From: CBDDCA01 sp965218205
GTDB taxonomy: Bacteria; Spirochaetota; Spirochaetia; WTKD01; G963693115
Direction of reading: 5' to 3'
NCBI GenBank assembly: GCA_965218205.1
Contig: OZ244590.1
Coordinates: forward strand, 1,860,001-1,924,000
DNA: 64,000 bases
Made by a program: the position numbers and the translations under genes. Positions 22,118-29,105 of the stretch are shown piece after piece (the stretch's first letter is position 1; each line of letters opens with the position of its first letter). The notes beneath the pieces are model-generated. The model did no database searches, was not told where the DNA came from, and was given only the letters and a program-made list of their open reading frames with translations.

Positions 22118-22286
22118 ATTATATCATATAAAGAATTTCAGCCTATCCACAATAAAAAAAGGAAGAGTTACTCTCTTCCTTTAACTATATCATATAAAGA
22201 ATTTCAGCCTATCCACAACAACAATCAAATCATATATAACTTTATTATTAACTATATCATATAAAGAATTTCAGTGTTTCCACTGT
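22118..22286 (-). repeat. Degenerate end of the CRISPR array
   Basis: The repeat at 22118-22153 has CCTATCCACAAT instead of CCCATCCACAAC. The one at 22184-22219 has ACTATATC and CCTATCC changes. The one at 22251 keeps 24 bases (ACTATATCATATAAAG and AATTTCAG) and then diverges into TGTTTCCACTG. Progressive decay is normal at the old end of an array. Confidence 0.85.
22154..22182 (-). terminator. Terminator in the spacer between degenerate repeats
   Basis: GGAAGAG (22161-22167) pairs with CTCTTCC (22173-22179), extendable with AAA/TTT to 10 bp. On the minus strand a run of seven T follows (A7 at 22154-22160). It would stop leftward transcripts entering the array from the small genes at 22.3-22.7 kb. 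Confidence 0.7.
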
Positions 22287-22486
22287 ACATTGATGAACAC
22301 GATTTCAAGAAGTAAATTCGACAAAGGAGCTGAAAATTCTAATTTATTTTTTATTTCTTTAGATATATAGTAAATACTTTTTATGTAAGAATGATTAATT
22401 TTCACATCAATAGAGAATTTTGTTTTAGATGTTATATATTTATATTTAACATCTAAAGAAATATATTGGGGATTATCTTGATCCAT
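22271..22486 (-). CDS. Small hypothetical ORF abutting the array (possible gene remnant)
   Basis: 71 residues, not recognised. It is in the same frame as the 77-residue ORF upstream and separated from it by only two stop codons (TAA-GAA-ACA-GAA-TAA-ATG), so the two may be one gene broken by nonsense changes. Its stop codon lies inside the last degenerate CRISPR repeat, so the array edge may have cut the original C-terminus. Confidence 0.35.
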   Translation of the reverse strand: MDQDNPQYISLDVKYKYITSKTKFSIDVKINHSYIKSIYYISKEIKNKLEFSAPLSNLLLEIVFINVQWKH

Positions 22487-22498
22487 TTATTCTGTTTC

Positions 22499-22732
22499 TT
22501 ACTTTCTATTGTGTATAATTTTACTAATAAATATATTATATCTAATCACAAGAACAAGAATATCATTAGTGTGGGGATATAAGTAAATGGGAATTATAGT
22601 ACAAAAAGAATTGGAAAAATTTAATCTGATTTCTTGATAAGGTAAATTATCGTTTTTATATCCAAAAGCAACAGATGTAATACATTTCTTTATTCTTTCA
22701 CGTTCTTTTATAAAAGAATTTAAATTTTTCAT
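22499..22732 (-). CDS. Small hypothetical protein with strong promoter
   Basis: 77 residues (MKNLNSFIKERERIKKCITS at the N-terminus), no family recognised. There is no Shine-Dalgarno, but TTGACA, a 17-base spacer and TATATT lie directly upstream on the same strand and would start transcription at or next to the ATG. Expression as a leaderless mRNA is therefore plausible. It may be the 5' half of a gene whose 3' half is the ORF at 22271-22486. Confidence 0.4.
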   Translation of the reverse strand: MKNLNSFIKERERIKKCITSVAFGYKNDNLPYQEIRLNFSNSFCTIIPIYLYPHTNDILVLVIRYNIFISKIIHNRK

Positions 22733-22738
22733 GTTTTA

Positions 22739-22767
22739 AATATAATATAAATAGAAATTTTTGTCAA
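22739..22767 (-). promoter_or_regulatory. Sigma70-type promoter for the 77-aa ORF
   Basis: On the minus strand TTGACA (22762-22767) and TATATT (22739-22744) are separated by 17 bases. The predicted start is about 22732, the A of the ATG. Its transcript would run into the terminator at 22154-22182. Confidence 0.65.
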
Positions 22768-22794
22768 CAATCAAATATATATATTTAAATGAAA

Positions 22795-22922
22795 GAGAGT
22801 AAAATATGTAAGTTCAAAAATCATAGAATAGGAATGAGAAAAACAAGATTATCGTGTATTATACTAGAAAAACTATTAGAATACTTTATAGCAGAAACAC
22901 TAGCAAGAAATAGTATTTTGTT
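22795..22922 (+). pseudogene. IS1595-like transposase remnant, 5' part
   Basis: The plus strand translates to fragments such as KFKNHRIGMRKTRLSC and LEKLLEYFIAETLARNSIL. This matches the middle of IS1595-family transposases (LEYFV.G...R.a). The same stretch (GAATAGGCATGAGAAAAAC region) recurs in the remnant at 62.0 kb. The reading is interrupted at 22922 by the IS481-like insertion and resumes at 24139. No left terminal repeat is visible. Confidence 0.6.
22906..22922 (+). repeat. Target-site duplication, left copy
   Basis: agaaatagtattttgtt, identical to 24139-24155 on the other side of the IS481-like element. The sequence continues the IS1595-like reading frame on both sides, so it is a duplication made by the insertion. 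Confidence 0.75.
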
Positions 22923-24138
22923 GGAGTTTTACCGTTTCGTGTGAACCCTTTTGATAAAATCAGTATACTGCAAAATTTCTATTATGCCAAGTGTGTAATG
23001 TTCGTTTAGTAAGGAAAGTATCAACAATAAGAGGGCGCAGAGTAAGTACACAAGGATCCAGAGAAGGACTTTTTTCTTTGAGCAACAAAGCAGGAGAGCC
23101 GTGTTTATAAGAGTTATGGCGTTGATGATTAAAGCTATATTGATATTCAGCACTTTTGAGTAAAAAAGTACTGAGAGTAGGATTCTGCATTTTTGCATAG
23201 CATTCAGTTTCAATAAGCTTATGAGAAGCCTCGACATCAGAATTGTAAGTAGGAGAAGCATATGGGATAGTAGTATGGTGTGCCTCGTATGCTGCAAGAG
23301 AAGCAACAAAAGCAGACTGTTTAGTACTAAAAGCCCCTGAGATAAACTCAGAGCCATTATCAGTTTGAATAGTAATAGAGGAAGTATCAACGTGAAAAGA
23401 AGCAAGATGAGTAAGCAGATATTCAATAAACAAAGCGGTATGAGAAGAGCTTTTTTGAGTGGCAAAGCATATCCATAAAGCCCCTGTTGCGACATCGCGT
23501 GCGGTAATTTGATACTTTGGGAGGCAAAATTTGCGTAATGAGAAGTATAATTCAGGGATATCGGTAAGATATTTAATATCTACTTGTATTTTTTGACAAA
23601 ACTGCAGCAGTTGCTTCCATAGGCGTGCCTCTTGTTTCTTTTCTGCTTTTTGCTTTTTATGTGTCTTAAAAAACCCCATCTTTCTCAGATGCTTAATGAT
23701 AGTCTTTATGGAATAAGGAATGGCATACTCTCGTTGTATATGAGAGGCAATACATCGTTGATGATAGTGCTGTAATGTTTCGCATATCTCTTTGAGTTTT
23801 AACTGATAGTAAGGTATCATGGTATTAGGATGTTCTACTGAAGCAGGACGCCTATCATAGAGCATAGCTTTCGGCTTCTCTTTGTATCTTTGCAGCCATT
23901 TGCGTACGGTATTAGGAGATATATGAAAGATACGAGCAGTACTTTTGATGCCGTGTTCTTTTGCAGAAAGTGCTATAGCTAAGCGTACTTTATGCAGTTC
24001 TTTTTGATTTCTTGTATTATAAAGTGTAGAGTATATCATGTACTCACCCCCTTTTTTTTTTTATTTTTGTTTGTTATTTCCATGATAGTATAATTACTAT
24101 CATGGATTTTGGGGGGTCACACGAGATGGTAAAAGTAC
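22923..24138 (-). mobile_element. IS481-like insertion sequence
   Basis: A 1.2-kb element with one transposase gene. Imperfect terminal inverted repeats begin TTTTACC at 22927 and end GGTAAAA at 24134; 19 of 22 bases match (consensus TTTTACCRTYTCGTGTGA). Four further bases on each side separate these from a 17-bp direct repeat, so the true ends are put at 22923 and 24138. It sits inside an IS1595-like remnant and looks intact. Confidence 0.8.
22960..24039 (-). CDS. IS481-like DDE transposase
   Basis: 359 residues. The N-terminal helix-turn-helix reads HGIKSTARIFHISPNTVRKWLQRY (about 29-52). An integrase-core (rve) domain follows, with the DDE triad Asp154 (VDIKYLTDI), Asp227 (IQTDNGSEF) and Glu270 (SDVEASHKLIETE). 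The ATG at 24039 is preceded by GGGGGTGAG. The triad and full length suggest an active enzyme. The family could also be described as IS3-superfamily; IS481 is favoured because there is a single ORF without a frameshift. Confidence 0.85.
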   Translation of the reverse strand: MIYSTLYNTRNQKELHKVRLAIALSAKEHGIKSTARIFHISPNTVRKWLQRYKEKPKAMLYDRRPASVEHPNTMIPYYQLKLKEICETLQHYHQRCIASHIQREYAIPYSIKTIIKHLRKMGFFKTHKKQKAEKKQEARLWKQLLQFCQKIQVDIKYLTDIPELYFSLRKFCLPKYQITARDVATGALWICFATQKSSSHTALFIEYLLTHLASFHVDTSSITIQTDNGSEFISGAFSTKQSAFVASLAAYEAHHTTIPYASPTYNSDVEASHKLIETECYAKMQNPTLSTFLLKSAEYQYSFNHQRHNSYKHGSPALLLKEKSPSLDPCVLTLRPLIVDTFLTKRTLHTWHNRNFAVY

Positions 24139-24700
24139 AGAAATAGTATTTTGTTATGTGAAGTAAGTCGAGAAACTGCGAAAAAATAGTATCATATGTT
24201 TTGAGTAGTGATAGTAAAAAAGCTCACAGAATATGAAATACTGAAGGAAGGAGAAATAGACGAAAGTTACTTTGGAAGAAAAACAATAGTGTTTGGATTG
24301 TATAAAAAATGGCTATATGCATACACTAACAGTAAGTAATACAAAGATTTGTACACTCTATATTATTTAAAGAAAAAATAGCTTCTCAGAGTATTATATA
24401 CAGACACCTATCCGAGTTATACTATATTAGGCATATCAAACTTTCATCACTATTAAATTAATCATGCAAAGGAATTTGTATAAAAGCAAAATCATATAAA
24501 TGAGATAGAAAATTTTTGGAGTCAATCAAAGAGATATATCAGAAAATATAATTGAATACCGAAAAAAAACATTTCTATCTCTATCTAAAAGAATGTGAAT
24601 TTCCAATTTAATTGGAGATCAATAACAACCATGTACAAAGTTTATTTAATTAGGTAAAGGAAGAAAATTTAGTCTAATTTTGTTTATCCATGCTAACCCC
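24139..24700 (+). pseudogene. IS1595-like transposase remnant, 3' part
   Basis: Continues the interrupted transposase: a RNSILL-CEVSRETAKK-like stretch, then GEIDESYFGRKTIVFGLYKKW (the catalytic DE(S/T)YFG region of IS1595 enzymes), then NHINEIENFWSQSKRYIRKYN near the end. Several stops and frameshifts are present. The right terminal repeat ends ATCCATGCTAACCCC at about 24700 and overlaps the last two codons and stop of cas9 on the other strand. It also includes the second copy of the 17-bp duplication (24139-24155). Confidence 0.75.
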
Positions 24701-27700
24701 TATTTTTTGCAAAGGAAATCATGCCAGTAGGACTCATATGTACTTTTTGTAATTTATACTCCTGTAATTTAGCAAGAGAAGTATATCGCTCCCTTACTGT
24801 TTTACCATTTTCTTTTGTCTCTTTCTTACGTACTGCATCATTTGCTTCATGTAACTCTGCAATCTCAGAATATATATTACCTGAATTCGTAAGTGATATA
24901 AAACACACTCGATATAGCTTTCCTTCGGGAGCATGGGGAGGATAGAGCATGACAGTATCATTATTGTGTAAGCGCATAAGCATTTTTTGAGTAGGATATT
25001 TCTTTCTCCACTGTGGCACATAGTCCTTTTGATTTGCATGATACCTTGTTATTATTTCTCCTTGCCATTTTCCTTCTGCATCTTCGTATATTTCATATGA
25101 CCAGTTTCCTGCTGAAATATATCCTTTGTATACTTTTCCTTGCTTATCCTCAATAGCTATTACTGTTTCCTTTTTGATAATTTTTACTTTTCTTATCCCA
25201 GTGTCTTGAAAGCATTGCTCTAGGGCTTCTTTTATATTTCCCTTATGCTTATCACAATACTCTTGTAGCAATTTTCTCGTTTTAGGACTTGCTATTTTCT
25301 CAATCATTGGTGCAGTTAGCTCCAAAATATTCTTGTGTATTCCTACATACCGAGCTTTCTTTGCATCCTGTGTACTCGTATCAGTACCTGATACACGGAA
25401 GCTATAGGACTGTGCATCAAGTAACTTCCCTGTCTTTCCTCTGTCACTCTTATGCGATACGATCACTTCCTCCATACTCCGTTTAACATCTTCACGAAAC
25501 CCTTCCCATGGAGCAGGTATAGCCTCTCTATGCTTTTGACTAAACAAATGTATATCTGCATATTCTGCAGCACTTGCCCACTGTGCTATTTTATTCAGTA
25601 TTCCTCTCTCAATACATCCTACTACAACAGCATCCACTGCATGATGTCTATGATCATCTCTATTCTTTTTGCTATCATTCCCTAGCACTTTATTGAGTCC
25701 CCACATATGTCGTAACCAAGCACTGAGTTTTCCTGGTGAAACCCATATATCCACAGGATGAGATTTTTCTTTCAAGCTCTCAAGATAATATTGAGCTACC
25801 TTTGCAAAATACTGAGATGAATGTAATTGATGTGCTAAAAATCCCTCTTCTTGTTCAAAACGCTTCATAGCATCACTTTGAAATCGCCATCTTTTATAAA
25901 AAGGAAGCAGCGTTGCATTATCGTGTATGCTTTTCCATTTGTTAGTAGTTCCCCATGCTTCATAAGGTGTTTTGTTCATCTTTTCCTTATTTGCTCCTGA
26001 TTTACAGAGTACTTTATTGGCAAAGCTATTATCAAGAGTACGAGAAAAAGGCAAAATATGATCAATATGCGTAGCATGAGAAAATACATCATCTGTTGTT
26101 ATAGGCTCATTTGAATAAGGGCAACGTCTATCACTAGGATCATCTGCTAATTCTTTCCACAATCTATATTTTTCTCTGTCACTACGAGAAGGAGATACTA
26201 TGTGATAGTCTTCTTTTAATGTTTTGTTTATATCTTCATTTTCCTTTTGGTTATCCTTTAGTTTTTTATCATACTCACTTTTGGTCTGTTTTCCCATAGA
26301 AAAATCACGCAATAATTCTAGCACTATTTGTTGAGGCTTGTCATATCTGCGTATAAGCTCATTGACTACTTTTTGTAACTGATTAAGTCCTACATGTACG
26401 GTTGGATTTGTTATTTTACCATGTTGAGCTTCTTGTCTTCTTCGTCCCTTTATTTTCTCATCAATGTCTTTTGCTTCTTTCTTTCCTATACAGTATCGGG
26501 AAAGTATTTCTCCATAGTAAGGCAACACACTATATCCCTCAGCACGTGTCCCTCGATGATCTCCGTAGCCAGCTTGTTTTACTGCCTCATCATAGGTGAT
26601 AATATCTTTCTGTAGACATGCTACTATCTTGGTGAGTGCTGTCCTTGATAGGTTACAGTACCCTTTTGGCAATTTCACAATCTTAGATATGCATTCTTGT
26701 GCTGTTTCTTTGTCAAGATTCCACTCACTAGCACACAGTACTTCTAGTAATGTTTCATCCGAATTTTCAGTATCTAAAAGAAGTGCTATAAACTCATTTT
26801 TTCTCTCCATATCCCATGATTCCCATGTTTCTTTCCCTATAATTTTTGATACCACCGCAGTAGTTCCATTATGCTTAAAATTTTTAGTCTCTACCCGTTC
26901 AAAATTGATAGATACTGTCCCTTCTAAATGCTTCTCTTTCTTTATACAGGTAGAAATATCCTTCGGCTTAGCACTGCTTGATTTATTTTCCAGATAGCCC
27001 TTTAGCTTATTTCGTAAGAGTATATCTACAGGAAACTCTTCTCTATTATGAAGTATGCGTATATTGTGTATATCTTGTAGTATTCTAAATTCTTGTGCAA
27101 TAGGCATTGCCCATGCACAACGATGTTCATCTTCAAAAATACATAGGCCTGGTGTTTGAGGTTTTAGTTTACGCTGATAAAATAGTACCTCTTTTATTTT
27201 CTCATATGCTTTATCGGAAAATAACTGGGGGGTATGGGACAGCTCCTTTTGTTGCTTCCATATCGTATCAAATTCTTTCTCATACATCTCACGTGAAAAA
27301 TACAGCTCATAGTCAGTTTTTCCGGGAGTTTGCGATTTTGCCCTCACTGCCTTTTTTTGCTTAAAGCGACTGTAGAGATATTCCCCCAATGTTCGCATAT
27401 TATTGTTTTTCAGCTCTTTTTCTAACTCTTTTATGACAGGCTTGATTTTCCCTGTTTCGTCATCTCCATCAGATAGTCTATTACTCTTAAAGCCTCTCCG
27501 TTGATTTATATGAAATATCGCTCGCCCAAATTCATGTGCAGAAATAGCTTCATCCAATGCCTTTGCTCGTAGCTCATAGGGGTTTTTCTGTTGTAATGCA
27601 AGACGCTCCTCCTTATCTGCAGGAAAAAAACCAAAATGAGTGAGCTGCGAGAGAATATGCTCCCGTCTTTGCAAGTATCTATCTCTCCGTCTTCTTGCTG

Positions 27701-27872
27701 AACGGGCAGTTTGCCGTTCCTGATTGAGTGGTGCATAGGTCTTATCGGCTCTGCTGTTTGAAAAAATACGCACTCCTGTGCCTTTTAGTGCAACTGGCGA
27801 TCCTTCTTGTACTTCAAGGACTGCCCAGCCTATAGAATTAGTGCCTAGATCAAAACTAAAACGAATACTCAT
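24693..27872 (-). CDS. cas9: Cas9, type II-C effector nuclease
   Basis: 1,059 residues, the compact type II-C size. RuvC-I is FDLGTNSIGWAVL (Asp8). The arginine-rich bridge helix is RSARRRRDRYLQRREHIL. RuvC-II is IVLELLRD (Glu519), HNH is HIDHILPFS (His605), and RuvC-III is HHAVDAVVVG (His744, Asp747). All catalytic residues are present. The C-terminal PAM-interacting part ends KVHMSPTGMISFAKNRG. The ATG at 27872 is chosen over an upstream one (27896) because GGAGG lies 5 bases before it and the N-terminus then matches the family. The final residues and stop fall in an IS1595-like terminal repeat. cas9 is separated from cas1-cas2 by the whole array and lies on the opposite strand, next to its tracrRNA. 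Confidence 0.97.
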   Translation of the reverse strand: MSIRFSFDLGTNSIGWAVLEVQEGSPVALKGTGVRIFSNSRADKTYAPLNQERQTARSARRRRDRYLQRREHILSQLTHFGFFPADKEERLALQQKNPYELRAKALDEAISAHEFGRAIFHINQRRGFKSNRLSDGDDETGKIKPVIKELEKELKNNNMRTLGEYLYSRFKQKKAVRAKSQTPGKTDYELYFSREMYEKEFDTIWKQQKELSHTPQLFSDKAYEKIKEVLFYQRKLKPQTPGLCIFEDEHRCAWAMPIAQEFRILQDIHNIRILHNREEFPVDILLRNKLKGYLENKSSSAKPKDISTCIKKEKHLEGTVSINFERVETKNFKHNGTTAVVSKIIGKETWESWDMERKNEFIALLLDTENSDETLLEVLCASEWNLDKETAQECISKIVKLPKGYCNLSRTALTKIVACLQKDIITYDEAVKQAGYGDHRGTRAEGYSVLPYYGEILSRYCIGKKEAKDIDEKIKGRRRQEAQHGKITNPTVHVGLNQLQKVVNELIRRYDKPQQIVLELLRDFSMGKQTKSEYDKKLKDNQKENEDINKTLKEDYHIVSPSRSDREKYRLWKELADDPSDRRCPYSNEPITTDDVFSHATHIDHILPFSRTLDNSFANKVLCKSGANKEKMNKTPYEAWGTTNKWKSIHDNATLLPFYKRWRFQSDAMKRFEQEEGFLAHQLHSSQYFAKVAQYYLESLKEKSHPVDIWVSPGKLSAWLRHMWGLNKVLGNDSKKNRDDHRHHAVDAVVVGCIERGILNKIAQWASAAEYADIHLFSQKHREAIPAPWEGFREDVKRSMEEVIVSHKSDRGKTGKLLDAQSYSFRVSGTDTSTQDAKKARYVGIHKNILELTAPMIEKIASPKTRKLLQEYCDKHKGNIKEALEQCFQDTGIRKVKIIKKETVIAIEDKQGKVYKGYISAGNWSYEIYEDAEGKWQGEIITRYHANQKDYVPQWRKKYPTQKMLMRLHNNDTVMLYPPHAPEGKLYRVCFISLTNSGNIYSEIAELHEANDAVRKKETKENGKTVRERYTSLAKLQEYKLQKVHMSPTGMISFAKNRG

Positions 27873-27889
27873 AAATACCTCCAAGGGAC

Positions 27890-27918
27890 TTGACATATAT
27901 GTATATATCCTATATTAT
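27890..27918 (+). promoter_or_regulatory. tracrRNA promoter
   Basis: TTGACA (27890-27895), a 17-base spacer and TATTAT (27913-27918) form a near-consensus sigma70 promoter reading away from cas9. Transcription should start about 27925, some 15 bases before the anti-repeat. The -35 box overlaps the region just upstream of the cas9 Shine-Dalgarno. Confidence 0.8.
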
Positions 27919-27924
27919 TTAATT

Positions 27925-28033
27925 ATAGGATTTAATTCTATTATATCATATAAAGGATTTCAGCAAAAATCCATTAACAAGTGCCTTCGGGTGCACTAAT
28001 CAGCCCATCACTTCGGTGATGGGTTTTGTTTTT
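27925..28033 (+). ncRNA. tracrRNA
   Basis: The anti-repeat at 27940-27963 (24 nt) equals the first 24 bases of the plus-strand repeat except A to G at one position, which still pairs as G-U. An AAAA bulge follows, then AATCCATTAAC, which pairs with the start of the crRNA repeat (GTTGTGGAT) with one G-U and a one-base bulge. Next come hairpin AGTGC/GCACT (27980-27997) and an 8-bp terminator hairpin CCCATCAC-TTCG-GTGATGGG (28004-28023) followed by TTTTGTTTTT. This gives the lower stem, bulge, upper stem and two downstream hairpins expected of a II-C tracrRNA. It ends exactly at the stop of the convergent HrgA-like gene. Confidence 0.93.
27940..27948 (-). promoter_or_regulatory. cas9: Extended -10 in the anti-repeat, probable cas9 promoter
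   Basis: On the minus strand the anti-repeat carries TGATATAAT, the same extended -10 as the array repeats. A start near 27933 would give cas9 a leader of about 60 nt. The same bases encode the tracrRNA pairing region on the plus strand. Confidence 0.55.
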
Positions 28034-29041
28034 CTAAGAGGGAATGTTGTTTTTCATCTTCTTCTTAGCGATATACTGTTGTACCTCTTCTTTTGATGAA
28101 AATATCTTATCGTATAGAGAAACTTTCTTGCCACTGATTCTTTCCTCTAAAGTTATGCTTTTACGTTTATATGCATTTGATACATGTTTTATAAAAGAAC
28201 GAAAATTCTTATTTATTGAACATAACTTATTCATTGTCTCCCAATCCAGGCTATCCTTATTACTTGCAGGAAACAGTACTTGTGAAGCATCAATATCTTC
28301 TATGCTAAGCTCTATTATGCCTATGCCAAAAGAATCACTTAAGCGTAATAATTCTCCATGTACATCTTTATCTTTATCTATAGAAGAAGCTACTAGATAG
28401 CCCTGATGAGCCCACGATGAGTTAGAGAGAGCTTGAAAAAAACTTTCCCTATAGTTACTTTTATCTATCTTTATTTTTAATTCAAAGGAGTATAACTGAA
28501 GAGCATTCATATCAGATAATGTATTAAACTCAAGTATAGTCTCATCCCAATCTTCCAAAGGTAAATACAAACCAACCATATCGGGATGTAACCACTCAGC
28601 TTTACTAGTTTTTTTTGATTCTTCATGGTATATTGTTTTTGTATATACTTCTTTTTTTCTGTTAAAATTTTCATTGTTATGGACAAAATAAGATAATAAT
28701 GGATGCAAATCACGTTCTGAATATGATAAACCGCTATACTTCTCTTGCTTAGGAATGGTATCTATACTGTTTATAGACAATTCTTCATCTGCGAATTTAA
28801 GCTCATGTTTTTTTGATTTTAGAAAATATTTCTGAGGTTTTTCTTCTGCTAAAAAAAATATTGAAGATTCTTTTTTAATATCGTGACCTAAAGTACTACT
28901 TAAAGTACCCGCAGGGCTTTTTCCTTCGCTCCCAAGAGCTTTGTCTAGTCCTAAATCTACTCCTTTGTCCCAAATTTCTTTACTACTAAGAGGAGTATTA
29001 ACTATTTCTAATACCTTTTCTGCAAAATCTAAAAATGTCAT
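28034..29041 (-). CDS. HrgA-like HARE-HTH protein
   Basis: 335 residues from the ATG at 29041, chosen because AGGTG lies 7 bases upstream; an in-frame start 30 bases earlier is less likely. Residues 1-80 form a HARE-HTH/RpoE-delta-like winged helix (FLDFAEKVLEIVNTPLSSKEIWDKG with SPAGTLSSTLGHDIKK). The rest resembles the COG2958/HrgA family, where the C-terminal part is related to restriction-type nucleases. In Helicobacter hrgA occupies a restriction-modification locus. No methyltransferase is adjacent here. Location beside cas9 and tracrRNA suggests a defence-related island, but this is inference from family and context. Confidence 0.7.
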   Translation of the reverse strand: MTFLDFAEKVLEIVNTPLSSKEIWDKGVDLGLDKALGSEGKSPAGTLSSTLGHDIKKESSIFFLAEEKPQKYFLKSKKHELKFADEELSINSIDTIPKQEKYSGLSYSERDLHPLLSYFVHNNENFNRKKEVYTKTIYHEESKKTSKAEWLHPDMVGLYLPLEDWDETILEFNTLSDMNALQLYSFELKIKIDKSNYRESFFQALSNSSWAHQGYLVASSIDKDKDVHGELLRLSDSFGIGIIELSIEDIDASQVLFPASNKDSLDWETMNKLCSINKNFRSFIKHVSNAYKRKSITLEERISGKKVSLYDKIFSSKEEVQQYIAKKKMKNNIPS

Positions 29042-29105
29042 TCGTATACCACCTGTAGTAACAGTATACACTATCTTTTAGAATAACGTTACTCTCAAGC
29101 TATTT

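Larger units (their letters stand above)
9587..22286 (-). CRISPR. Type II-C CRISPR array, 190 canonical repeats
   Basis: The 36-bp repeat starts ATTATATCATATAAAGAATT and ends TCAGCCCATCCACAAC on the plus strand. The first copy is 9587-9622 and the last canonical copy is 22053-22088. Walking the 66-bp period through the sequence, with eight 29-bp spacers shifting the phase, gives 190 canonical repeats. Three degenerate copies follow at 22118, 22184 and 22251. Spacers are mostly 30 bp. In crRNA sense (minus strand) the repeat begins GTTGTGGATGGG and ends TATATGATATAAT, so each repeat ends in an extended -10 promoter. Transcription from it would start about 6 bases into the next spacer and give a ~24-nt guide plus repeat without 5' processing, as known for Neisseria II-C arrays. 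Degenerate copies at the right imply that new spacers enter at the cas2 side. Confidence 0.98.

Noticed and set aside
22118..22182. A second tracrRNA: degenerate repeat followed by a hairpin
   Set aside because: On the plus strand only three T follow the hairpin and no nexus-like hairpin is present; the terminator works on the minus strand. The RNA at 27925-28033 has all required parts.
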